Shown: one piece after another, positions 6,676-12,264 of the stretch | Numbering within the stretch: position 1 is the stretch's first letter | Layout of the letters: every line of letters starts with the position of its first letter | NCBI GenBank assembly: GCA_943329165.2 | Contig: CALQCV020000030.1 | Location: forward strand, 1-12,264 | Origin: Candidatus Nitrotoga sp. CP45 | Lineage (GTDB): Bacteria; Bacteroidota; Bacteroidia; Flavobacteriales; Flavobacteriaceae | Direction: 5' to 3' | Length of the DNA: 12,264 nt | The notes under the pieces: generated by a model | What the model was told of the DNA's origin: nothing | What the model saw: the letters and a program-made list of their open reading frames with translations, nothing else | Databases searched by the model: none | Position numbers and translations under genes: made by a program

Positions 6676-8799
6676 CTACAGTATCATCGTCAACTGAATT
6701 CGCTTTCGTTCTTCATCAACCTCAACCACTTTCACTTGAACGTGTTGGTGAAGTTTTACCACTTCATTCACATCAGACACAAAACCTGATTTGAGTTGCG
6801 AAATGTGAACCAATCCACTTTCTTTTATTCCGATATCGACAAAGCAACCAAATGCCGTAATGTTATTGACAATTCCTGGTAAAATCATTCCGGTTCTAAC
6901 GTTTTTTATTGTGGTAACTGTTGGGTCGAATTCGAAAACTTTTGCCGCTTTTCTTGGATCAAGACCTGGTTTTTCTAATTCTTTAACGATATCTTTCAAC
7001 CCTAGAATTCCGATTTCGGGAGTGATGTAATTTTCCAGTTTTATTAATTTTATTTTGTCTTTATTGGCAATCAACTCATTGGTTTTTAAACCCAAGTCTT
7101 TGGCCATTTTTTCAACAACGGGATACGCTTCGGGATGAACTGCTGAGTTATCTAACGGATTTTTTCCGTCTTTAATTCTTATAAATGCTGCTGCCTGTTG
7201 ATACGCTTTATCGCCCAATCGTGGTACTTTTTTGAGTTCTTTACGGTTTTCAAATGGTCCGTTTTCCGTTCGATATTGAACTATGTTTTCGGCCATTTTT
7301 TCACCAATTCCCGAAACATAACTTAGTAAAGATTTACTTGCCGTATTGATATTGATACCTACCGAATTCACACAACGCACCACAACGGTATCGAGTTCTT
7401 CTTTAAGTTTTGTTTGGTCAACATCGTGTTGGTATTGCCCAACGCCGATGGATTTTGGATCAATTTTTACCAATTCTGCCAAAGGATCAGCTAATCGTCT
7501 TCCGATAGAAACCGAACCTCGAACAGTTACATCAAAACTAGGAAATTCTTCTCGCGCAATTTTAGATGCTGAATATACCGATGCGCCAGCTTCTGAAACC
7601 ACAAAAACCTGAACTGGCTTATCAAATGCAATTTTCTTTATAAAAAATTCAGTTTCACGACTTGCCGTTCCGTTTCCGATAGAAATAGCTTCGATATTAT
7701 AGGCGTTAACCATCGAACGTATTTTCTTCATCGCCATAGCGCTTTCGTTTTGTGGTTGATGCGGATAAATGGTTTCGTTGTATAACAAATCGCCTTTTTC
7801 ATCCAGACAAACGATTTTACAACCGCTTCTAAATCCTGGGTCAATAGCCAAAATACGTTTTTCGCCCAAAGGCGGCGCTAATAATAGCTGACTCAAATTC
7901 CCTGCGAAAACATCAATTGCTTTTATATCCGCTTTGGCTTTGGCATCTTGCAATGTTTCATTTGAAATTGCCGGTTCGAGTAATCGTTTATAACTATCTT
8001 TTATGGCTAATTCGATATGTTCGGTAGTATCATTGTTGGCTATGATGATTTCGTTTTCGATGAAATCAATAGCTTCTTGGTTTTCGATTTCTATATTTAA
8101 TTTTACAAAGCCTTCTGTTTCTGCGCGCAACATTGCTAATAAACGATGTGAAGGTATTTTTGAAATAGGTTCTGCCCAATCGAAATATTGTTTGAATTTC
8201 TGCGCATCAACTTCAGTTTCTTTTTTCTTTACAACTTTGGTTTCCACTATTGCTTTTCGTTGAAACAGGCGACGAAGATTTTTTCGGATATAAATATTTT
8301 CATTAATCCATTCGGCAATAATATCTCTTGCGCCTTGCAAGGCTTCGTCTTCATTTTTTACTTTGTCGTTGATATATTGTGTGGAAATAAAATCGATGTT
8401 GTCTTTTCCTTGTGAGAAAATTATTTTCGCCAAAGGTTCTAAACCGTTTTCTCGAGCAATATCGGCACGGGTTTTTTTCTTCTTTTTATACGGTAAATAC
8501 AAATCTTCAATTTCCTGTAAATCGAAACTTTCCTTAATTTTTTTGGCCAATTCAGGAGAAAGTTGTCCTTGTTCGTCGATTGTTCTTAAAATCGATTCTT
8601 TTCGTTTTACGATTTCATCATACTGTTTGGAAAGTTTGGCGATGGTTTCAATAACAACTTCATCCAAATTCCCAGTTTGGTCTTTCCGGTAACGAGAAAT
8701 AAAAGGAATGGTGCAGTCTTCTGAAAGTAATTTTAAAGTTGCTTCAATGCTTTTTGGCGAAGCCGTAACTTGGCTTTGTATAAATTGTATGCTGTTCAT
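6676..8799 (-). CDS. tex: Tex family RNA-binding transcription accessory protein
   Basis: A 707-aa protein matching Tex/YhgF along its length. In order: helical Tex N-terminal region (1-200), with TIPFISRYRKDQTGNLDE (30-47) and the central IEDLYLPYKKKKKTRADIARENGLEPLA segment; YqgF/RNase H-like domain (about 315-440) beginning ILAIDPGFRSGCK; the RGSVSIGRRLADPLAELVKIDPKSIGVGQYQHD block (427-459); helix-hairpin-helix repeats (about 475-545) including SGIGEKMAENIV; and a C-terminal S1 RNA-binding domain (about 635-704) with GCFVDIGIKESGLVHISQL. Tex binds nucleic acid and associates with transcription elongation; in several bacteria it affects toxin gene expression or virulence. Family size is about 700-780 aa, so it is complete. 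It is the last gene of the rpiB-CDF-nnrD-tex series, 9 nt after nnrD. No domain appears missing. Confidence 0.96.
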   Translation of the reverse strand: MNSIQFIQSQVTASPKSIEATLKLLSEDCTIPFISRYRKDQTGNLDEVVIETIAKLSKQYDEIVKRKESILRTIDEQGQLSPELAKKIKESFDLQEIEDLYLPYKKKKKTRADIARENGLEPLAKIIFSQGKDNIDFISTQYINDKVKNEDEALQGARDIIAEWINENIYIRKNLRRLFQRKAIVETKVVKKKETEVDAQKFKQYFDWAEPISKIPSHRLLAMLRAETEGFVKLNIEIENQEAIDFIENEIIIANNDTTEHIELAIKDSYKRLLEPAISNETLQDAKAKADIKAIDVFAGNLSQLLLAPPLGEKRILAIDPGFRSGCKIVCLDEKGDLLYNETIYPHQPQNESAMAMKKIRSMVNAYNIEAISIGNGTASRETEFFIKKIAFDKPVQVFVVSEAGASVYSASKIAREEFPSFDVTVRGSVSIGRRLADPLAELVKIDPKSIGVGQYQHDVDQTKLKEELDTVVVRCVNSVGININTASKSLLSYVSGIGEKMAENIVQYRTENGPFENRKELKKVPRLGDKAYQQAAAFIRIKDGKNPLDNSAVHPEAYPVVEKMAKDLGLKTNELIANKDKIKLIKLENYITPEIGILGLKDIVKELEKPGLDPRKAAKVFEFDPTVTTIKNVRTGMILPGIVNNITAFGCFVDIGIKESGLVHISQLKSGFVSDVNEVVKLHQHVQVKVVEVDEERKRIQLTMIL

Positions 8800-8808
8800 T
8801 TCTGAATT

Positions 8809-9630
8809 TTAATTTTGAATTTTTTTAAAAGCGTTTCCAAGATTTTCAATTACATCAGAAATCAACATGCTTTCTTCGCTTTGTGTTTCTAATGTAATGT
8901 CGGCTGCCAAACCATGAATGTAAACTCCAAGTATCGCTGCATTTATTGGTTCGTATCCTTGTGCTAAAAAAGCTGTAATGACTCCGCTTAATGCGTCGCC
9001 CGAACCGCCTTTAGCCAAACCCGAATTTCCAGTGGTGTTTTCAACGCTTGTTTCCCCGTCGCTGATAAAAGTGTTGTGTCCTTTTAAAACAATAATCAGC
9101 TTTAATTCTTTGGCTTTTATTTTGGCCGTTTGTCTTCTTTCTGATTCGGAATCGTGTTTTCCAAAAAGCCGGTCAAACTCTTTAACGTGTGGTGTCAAAA
9201 TAGATTTTTGAGGTAATTTCAAAAGTTGTTCTTGATTTTCAGCTAAAATATTCAACGCATCAGCATCAAAAACTGCCGGTAAATCCAAACTTGAAAATAC
9301 TAATTTTAAGAGGTTTTTTGCCGATTCATCATTACCGATTCCGGGACCAATTGCAACTGTATTATATTTTTCCCTGTTATTTCTATCTTCCCTAAATTCA
9401 ATCATAGCTTCGGGAATAGCTGCGAAAATTGCAAGTCGTTCTTTTTTGGGAATATTTACTGTTACTAAACCAGCTCCTGCTCTTAGACAAGCTTTGACAC
9501 AAATAATAGCGGCGCCCATTTTATCATGGTTCCCAACAATAAGCAATGCATGACCATGACTTCCTTTATGAGAATCGGGAAGCCTTTTTTTAAATAACTT
9601 TTGAATACTATGTATATCAAGCTTAGTCAT
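8809..9630 (-). CDS. nnrD: ADP-dependent NAD(P)H-hydrate dehydratase
   Basis: A 273-aa ribokinase-fold protein of the NnrD/YjeF C-terminal family, which repairs damaged NADHX/NADPHX using ADP (ATP in eukaryotes). Motifs: HKGSHGHALLIVG (21-33), RAGAGLVTV (50-58), GPGIG (95-99), DADALN (122-127), LTPHVKEF (145-152), LKGHNTFISDG (182-192) and the catalytic GNSGLAKGGSGDALSG (201-216, D212). The protein stops at the usual C-terminus of this domain. The partner epimerase domain NnrE, often fused at the N-terminus, is absent here, so it must be encoded elsewhere if the two-step repair system is complete. The frame is open further upstream to an ATG at 9717, but that extension overlaps the CDF gene and is not family-like; MTKLDIHSIQ at 9630, 4 nt after the CDF stop, is the likely start. 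The operon with rpiB and a metal exporter has no obvious metabolic logic. Confidence 0.93.
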   Translation of the reverse strand: MTKLDIHSIQKLFKKRLPDSHKGSHGHALLIVGNHDKMGAAIICVKACLRAGAGLVTVNIPKKERLAIFAAIPEAMIEFREDRNNREKYNTVAIGPGIGNDESAKNLLKLVFSSLDLPAVFDADALNILAENQEQLLKLPQKSILTPHVKEFDRLFGKHDSESERRQTAKIKAKELKLIIVLKGHNTFISDGETSVENTTGNSGLAKGGSGDALSGVITAFLAQGYEPINAAILGVYIHGLAADITLETQSEESMLISDVIENLGNAFKKIQN

Positions 9631-9634
9631 AAAA

Positions 9635-10543
9635 TTAATCTTGAACGATAAAATCTTTTGGATCTTCCTTTTTGAATTCAGGTTGTATGTTGATGTGATT
9701 AATGTTGAATTTTTCAAACAAAACGATTTCGACTTTCTCTAATAAAACATTGAATTCGCTCATCTTTATATCATCTGAACAATCAAGATGCGCTTCAAGA
9801 TGTAGTTCTTCATCATTCAAATGCCAAACGTGAATATGGTGTAGCTTATTAACGCCCTTGATTTTGTGGACTTCCCGTACAATTTCTTTAATATCAATAA
9901 AATCAGGAGTGAAAAGCATAAGCATTTTAGTTGCTGACTTAATCAAATCATAACTGACATAGATTAAATACAAAGCTATTAGTAATGTCATAACACTATC
10001 AACCCAAAACCAACCGAAAAATTTCATCAACAAACCACCAACTAAAACCGCCACCGAAGCCATCATATCGGTCAATAAATGCAAGTAAGCCGATTTCATA
10101 TTAAGATTGTGTTCAGAATCTTTTTTGAGTAATAAAACCGAGCCTCCGTTGACAATAATTCCTAAAATGGCTAACCAAATAACCAGCCCAGCCTTAATTG
10201 GTTCTGGATGAAATAATCTTGAAGAAGCTTCATAAACTAAAAATAACGCAACAACAATTAATGTTATTGCATTTATAAAAGCGGCTATCAATTCGGCGCG
10301 CTTGTAACCAAAAGTATTGTTTAACGATGCTTTTCTTCTTGATAATTTATGAGCTACTAAACTAAAAACCAAAGATAAAACATCTGAAAAATTGTGAAGT
10401 GCATCTGAAATTAAAGCCAAACTTCCTGAAATAATTCCGCCTATAACTTGCGCAATAGTAATCAGTAAATTTAACAGTATGGATAGGATTAAATTCTTTC
10501 CTCTGACTTCGTGTTTGTGAATGTGAACATGGTTATCTCCCAT
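9635..10543 (-). CDS. CDF family divalent-metal (zinc) efflux transporter
   Basis: A 302-aa inner-membrane protein of the cation diffusion facilitator family (CzcD/ZitB type), which exports Zn2+ and related ions in exchange for protons. Six membrane helices lie at about 17-38, 41-62, 83-105, 117-139, 153-172 and 175-200. The metal site HxxxD pair is present in both places: H50-D54 (SDALHNFSD) in helix 2 and H155-D159 (HLLTD) in helix 5. The HxxxD/HxxxD pattern is associated with Zn/Cd rather than Fe or Mn. A His-rich N-terminus (H5, H7, H9, H11) may bind metal. The cytoplasmic C-terminal domain (about 207-290) carries HHIHVW (235-240), as in CDF dimerisation domains. It starts 1 nt after the rpiB stop and is followed by nnrD after 4 nt. 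Substrate is inferred, not shown. Confidence 0.94.
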   Translation of the reverse strand: MGDNHVHIHKHEVRGKNLILSILLNLLITIAQVIGGIISGSLALISDALHNFSDVLSLVFSLVAHKLSRRKASLNNTFGYKRAELIAAFINAITLIVVALFLVYEASSRLFHPEPIKAGLVIWLAILGIIVNGGSVLLLKKDSEHNLNMKSAYLHLLTDMMASVAVLVGGLLMKFFGWFWVDSVMTLLIALYLIYVSYDLIKSATKMLMLFTPDFIDIKEIVREVHKIKGVNKLHHIHVWHLNDEELHLEAHLDCSDDIKMSEFNVLLEKVEIVLFEKFNINHINIQPEFKKEDPKDFIVQD

Positions 10544-10544
10544 T

Positions 10545-10976
10545 TTATTGACAAGCTATTTTATTCACTCTGTTAGCATGTCTTCCGCCTTCAAATTTAG
10601 TATTCAAAAAAGCGTCAACCATTTCGATCGCTTGTTGTATTGAAGTAAATCGTGCTGGAATGCTTATTATGTTTGCATCGTTATGCTGACGTGCCAAAGC
10701 AGCAATTTCTTTGGTCCAACATAAAGCGGAACGAATGCCTTGATGTTTGTTAACAGTCATATTAATTCCGTTTCCGGAACCACAAATTACGACACCAAAA
10801 TCGGCTTTTCCGGTTTCCACATCTATCGCAACAGGATGACCAAAATCGGGATAATCTACGCTATCAAAAGTATCCGTTCCGTGATTGATTATTTCGTGTT
10901 CTTTTTGTTCTAAAAAGGCAATAATAGCTTTCTTATAATCTGGTCCGGCGTGATCATTTCCAATAGAGATTTTCAT
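10545..10976 (-). CDS. rpiB: Ribose-5-phosphate isomerase B
   Basis: A 143-aa RpiB/LacAB-fold enzyme that interconverts ribose-5-phosphate and ribulose-5-phosphate in the pentose phosphate pathway. Visible features: NDHAG (7-11), DYPDFGHPVA (41-50), the catalytic CGSGNGINMTVNKHQGIRSA segment (C65), RQHNDANI (96-103, H98) and IPARF (106-110), with EGGRHANRV near the C-terminus supplying phosphate-binding Arg residues. It matches the standard length of ~145 aa and all active-site blocks are intact. It is the first gene of the minus-strand rpiB-CDF-nnrD-tex series and faces away from rnr across a 752-bp gap. A likely -7 element lies at 11002-11009. RpiB, not RpiA, is assigned because the sequence has the short CGSGNG type site. 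Confidence 0.96.
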   Translation of the reverse strand: MKISIGNDHAGPDYKKAIIAFLEQKEHEIINHGTDTFDSVDYPDFGHPVAIDVETGKADFGVVICGSGNGINMTVNKHQGIRSALCWTKEIAALARQHNDANIISIPARFTSIQQAIEMVDAFLNTKFEGGRHANRVNKIACQ

Positions 10977-11001
10977 GATGTTGTCTTTGTAATTAGTACG
11001 T

Positions 11002-11009
11002 CAAATTTA
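11002..11009 (-). promoter_or_regulatory. Likely -7 element for the rpiB operon
   Basis: The minus strand reads TAAATTTG, an exact TAnnTTTG match, 25 nt upstream of the rpiB ATG at 10976. No clear -33 TTG was seen. It would drive rpiB, CDF, nnrD and tex, which follow with gaps of only 1-9 nt. Confidence 0.45.
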
Positions 11010-11180
11010 CGTAAACTATTGGTTATATTTTTAGTTTATTATAAGTGATTGATTTTTAAATCCTAAAGATTACTATAGATTACATATTTTTTATAACTGT
11101 CTGTAAATCATTGAAATTTATGCAGTCTAAATGTTAAAATTATGGATTGTTAATAGCAATTCGCAATTCATTGATAATCA

Positions 11181-11212
11181 GTTAACCTTAAGTTAACATA
11201 GATTGTTAACAA
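11181..11212. repeat. Cluster of three GTTAAC sites with a 10-bp palindrome
   Basis: GTTAAC occurs at 11181, 11192 and 11205, with start-to-start steps of 11 and 13 bp, close to one helical turn. The last sits inside a perfect 10-bp palindrome TTGTTAACAA (11203-11212). Such spacing would put sites on one face of the helix and could suit a protein-binding array. Confidence 0.4.
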
Positions 11213-11363
11213 CTTTGGATAGAATTTTAGAAGTTTTTATTGCTCGTCTGATTAAAAATTGTAATCAAAAAACAAGTTGAAAAAAACAAATTTAGTTTGG
11301 GTAATTTTTAGAAAAGTTATCAATATAAAAACACTTTTTTTCAACCGAAAACATCAATCAAAG

Positions 11364-11372
11364 TTATCTACA
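11364..11372 (+). promoter_or_regulatory. DnaA-box-like 9-mer
   Basis: TTATCTACA, one mismatch from the classical DnaA box TTATCCACA. A weaker relative, TTATCAATA, lies at 11317-11325 in the same orientation. Confidence 0.35.
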
Positions 11373-11456
11373 AAAAGTATATTTTTTTAGTTGTGAACAA
11401 CTGTTTATTAAATTTAAAAAACACTTCAAAATGAACGTTTTAAATTCTAAAAACTA

Positions 11457-11465
11457 TGTTGATAA
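11457..11465 (-). promoter_or_regulatory. DnaA-box-like 9-mer
   Basis: The minus strand reads TTATCAACA, one mismatch from TTATCCACA. The identical 9-mer, in the same orientation, recurs at 11594-11602. Confidence 0.35.
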
Positions 11466-11593
11466 ATTGATATAAAAAAGTATAACTACAAAATCTAATT
11501 TTAAAAAATAAAGTTATTCTACAAATTAACACACTATAATAACCATCATAAATTTAAATTTATTTAATTTTTTTTATTGTTGTTTTTAATAAA

Positions 11594-11602
11594 TGTTGAT
11601 AA
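11594..11602 (-). promoter_or_regulatory. DnaA-box-like 9-mer
   Basis: The minus strand reads TTATCAACA, identical to the site at 11457-11465. It follows directly on an AT-rich stretch (11534-11590) that could serve as an unwinding element if this is an origin. Confidence 0.35.
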
Positions 11603-11662
11603 CAATTCTTTTTGCGGTTTAAAATAATTTTAAAATATAGCTAATGTTAGATTTATATTAAA

Positions 11663-11690
11663 ACTCAGAACTTATAACTCATAACTTATA
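11663..11690. repeat. Two copies of a 14-bp direct repeat upstream of rnr
   Basis: ACTCAGAACTTATA (11663-11676) and ACTCATAACTTATA (11677-11690) are tandem and differ at one base; a third partial unit (ACTA) follows. They end 38 bp before the rnr start codon, so they fall in or next to its promoter or leader. Function is unknown. Confidence 0.6.
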
Positions 11691-11728
11691 ACTATTTTGT
11701 AATTTTCAACATTAATAGAAAAGATACA

Positions 11729-12264
11729 ATGAGTAAGAAACACAAAAAGTTCGGGAAAAATGAAAAGACCTTTTCCGAAAAGATATTTAAGATACTATCA
11801 AAAAACGCGAATAAACCTTTTAACTATAAACAAATCGCTGCTATTTTAGAATTAGATGATTCTAAAAGTAGAAATGAAATTATAAAAGATTTAAAAATTC
11901 TAGCCGCTCAAAAACTGATTATTGAATCAGAACCCGGAAAGTATTTAGTCAAAGCTTCGAGTCAGCAATATTATGAGGGAGTTGTTGATATGACTTCAAG
12001 AAAAACTGGCTATTTTGTTTGCGATGAATTAGAAAATGATGTTTTTATTCCGTTTATAAACCTGAATCATGCTTTAGATGGCGATAAAGTAAAAGCTTAT
12101 GTGTATGATAGAAGAAGTTCGAGAAAACCAGAAGCGGAAGTAATTGAAATTATCGAAAGACATAAAACAGAATTTGTTGGAGTTGTTGATATTCAAAAGA
12201 ATTTCGGATTTGTAACGACAGCTAATGCTAAAATGTACACGGATATTTTTATTCCAAAAAATAA
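11729..12264 (+). CDS. rnr: Ribonuclease R, N-terminal part (cut by window edge)
   Basis: An open frame from ATG at 11729 runs off the right edge after 178 codons plus two bases. It begins with a basic stretch (MSKKHKKFGK), then a winged-helix-like segment (about 15-75, PFNYKQIAAILELDD...LKILAAQKLI), as in RNase R/VacB, and cold-shock-type OB repeats: YYEGVVDMTSRKTGYFVCDE with DVFIPFINLNHALDGDKVKAYV (about 81-125), and EFVGVVDIQKNFGFVTT (about 147-163) followed by DIFIPKN at the cut end. These N-terminal domains come before the RNB catalytic domain, which lies outside the window. RNase R is a processive 3'-5' exoribonuclease that degrades structured RNA. It is the only gene reading rightwards in this part, away from the rpiB operon. 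A purine-rich AGAAAAG lies just before the start. No exact TAnnTTTG motif was found immediately upstream. Confidence 0.93.
   Translation, partial: MSKKHKKFGKNEKTFSEKIFKILSKNANKPFNYKQIAAILELDDSKSRNEIIKDLKILAAQKLIIESEPGKYLVKASSQQYYEGVVDMTSRKTGYFVCDELENDVFIPFINLNHALDGDKVKAYVYDRRSSRKPEAEVIEIIERHKTEFVGVVDIQKNFGFVTTANAKMYTDIFIPKN

Larger units (their letters stand above)
11010..11728. other. Long AT-rich divergent intergenic region; candidate replication origin
   Basis: More than 700 bp without a gene I can support, between the divergent rpiB operon and rnr. It is among the most AT-rich parts of the window. It contains three 9-mers one mismatch away from the DnaA box TTATCCACA (11364, 11457, 11594), an AT-only 16-bp palindrome ATAAATTTAAATTTAT (11548-11563), the near-perfect palindrome AGTTGT-GA-ACAACT (11389-11402), three GTTAAC sites (11181-11210) and a 14-bp direct repeat near rnr. 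Short open frames inside (11131-11196, 21 aa; 11431-11475, 14 aa) look like chance. An origin fits the outward gene directions and sequence content, but no dnaA or other replication gene is visible to anchor it. The alternative is a large promoter/leader region for rnr. Confidence 0.35.

Noticed and set aside
8363..8692. 109-codon open frame on the plus strand opposite tex
   Set aside because: It is a shadow of the conserved Tex N-terminal region, rich in Phe/Ser as expected of a reversed AT-rich reading frame.
9631..9717. 29-codon N-terminal extension of nnrD
   Set aside because: It overlaps the CDF gene's C-terminus, and MTKLDIHSIQ at 9630 gives the usual family N-terminus 4 nt after the CDF stop.
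11131..11196. 21-codon open frame in the rpiB-rnr gap
   Set aside because: Short, no ribosome-binding site, no recognisable peptide; expected by chance. The same applies to the 14-codon frame at 11431-11475.
11548..11563. 16-bp palindrome ATAAATTTAAATTTAT as a terminator or operator
   Set aside because: It consists only of A and T in a very AT-rich stretch and has no flanking T run tied to a gene end; kept only as part of the origin candidate.

Overview
The window is ordinary chromosomal DNA from a member of the Bacteroidota, most likely Flavobacterium or a close Flavobacteriaceae relative. The DNA is AT-rich. Several upstream regions carry the Bacteroidota -7 promoter motif TAnnTTTG, strong Shine-Dalgarno sequences are scarce, and the protein families are typical flavobacterial ones (CarboxypepD_reg-like lipoprotein-type/secreted protein, DUF6909-like protein, GH3 next to an M23 peptidase). 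I see no IS element, phage gene, CRISPR array, tRNA or rRNA.

Layout from left to right. Positions 1-1280 (minus) are the edge of a surface-polysaccharide locus: the N-terminus of a glucose-1-phosphate thymidylyltransferase (rmlA, cut by the window) preceded by a Wzz-like chain-length regulator that is visibly more AT-rich than its neighbours. Positions 1290-6264 (minus) form a closely spaced series, read from right to left: membrane-anchored M23 (LytM) peptidase, GH3-family adenylate-forming enzyme (1-nt gap), secreted CarboxypepD_reg-like protein (7-nt gap), and a 564-aa DUF6909-like protein whose C-terminal half looks like a diverged nucleoside phosphorylase/nucleosidase. tatA (6435-6620, plus) is the only short plus-strand gene in the left part; it faces tex across a strong hairpin terminator that probably works in both directions. 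Positions 6676-10976 (minus) are a tight operon read rpiB > CDF zinc exporter > nnrD > tex, with gaps of 1, 4 and 9 nt. rnr (RNase R) begins at 11729 on the plus strand and runs off the right edge.

The 752-bp gap between rpiB and rnr (10977-11728) is the main non-coding stretch. Genes on both sides read away from it, it is extremely AT-rich, and it contains three one-mismatch DnaA-box-like 9-mers, several palindromes including a 16-bp perfect one, a cluster of GTTAAC sites, and two copies of a 14-bp direct repeat. A replication origin is a reasonable but unproven reading; an unusually long regulatory region for rnr is the alternative.

Two ORFs have longer open frames than the real gene: GH3 (real start 5393) and nnrD (real start 9630). 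Their extensions overlap the upstream gene and were trimmed. I found no clear new defence or mobile system. The most promising unknowns are the DUF6909-like protein, the GH3 enzyme co-directional with a cell-wall hydrolase, and the rpiB-rnr intergenic region.
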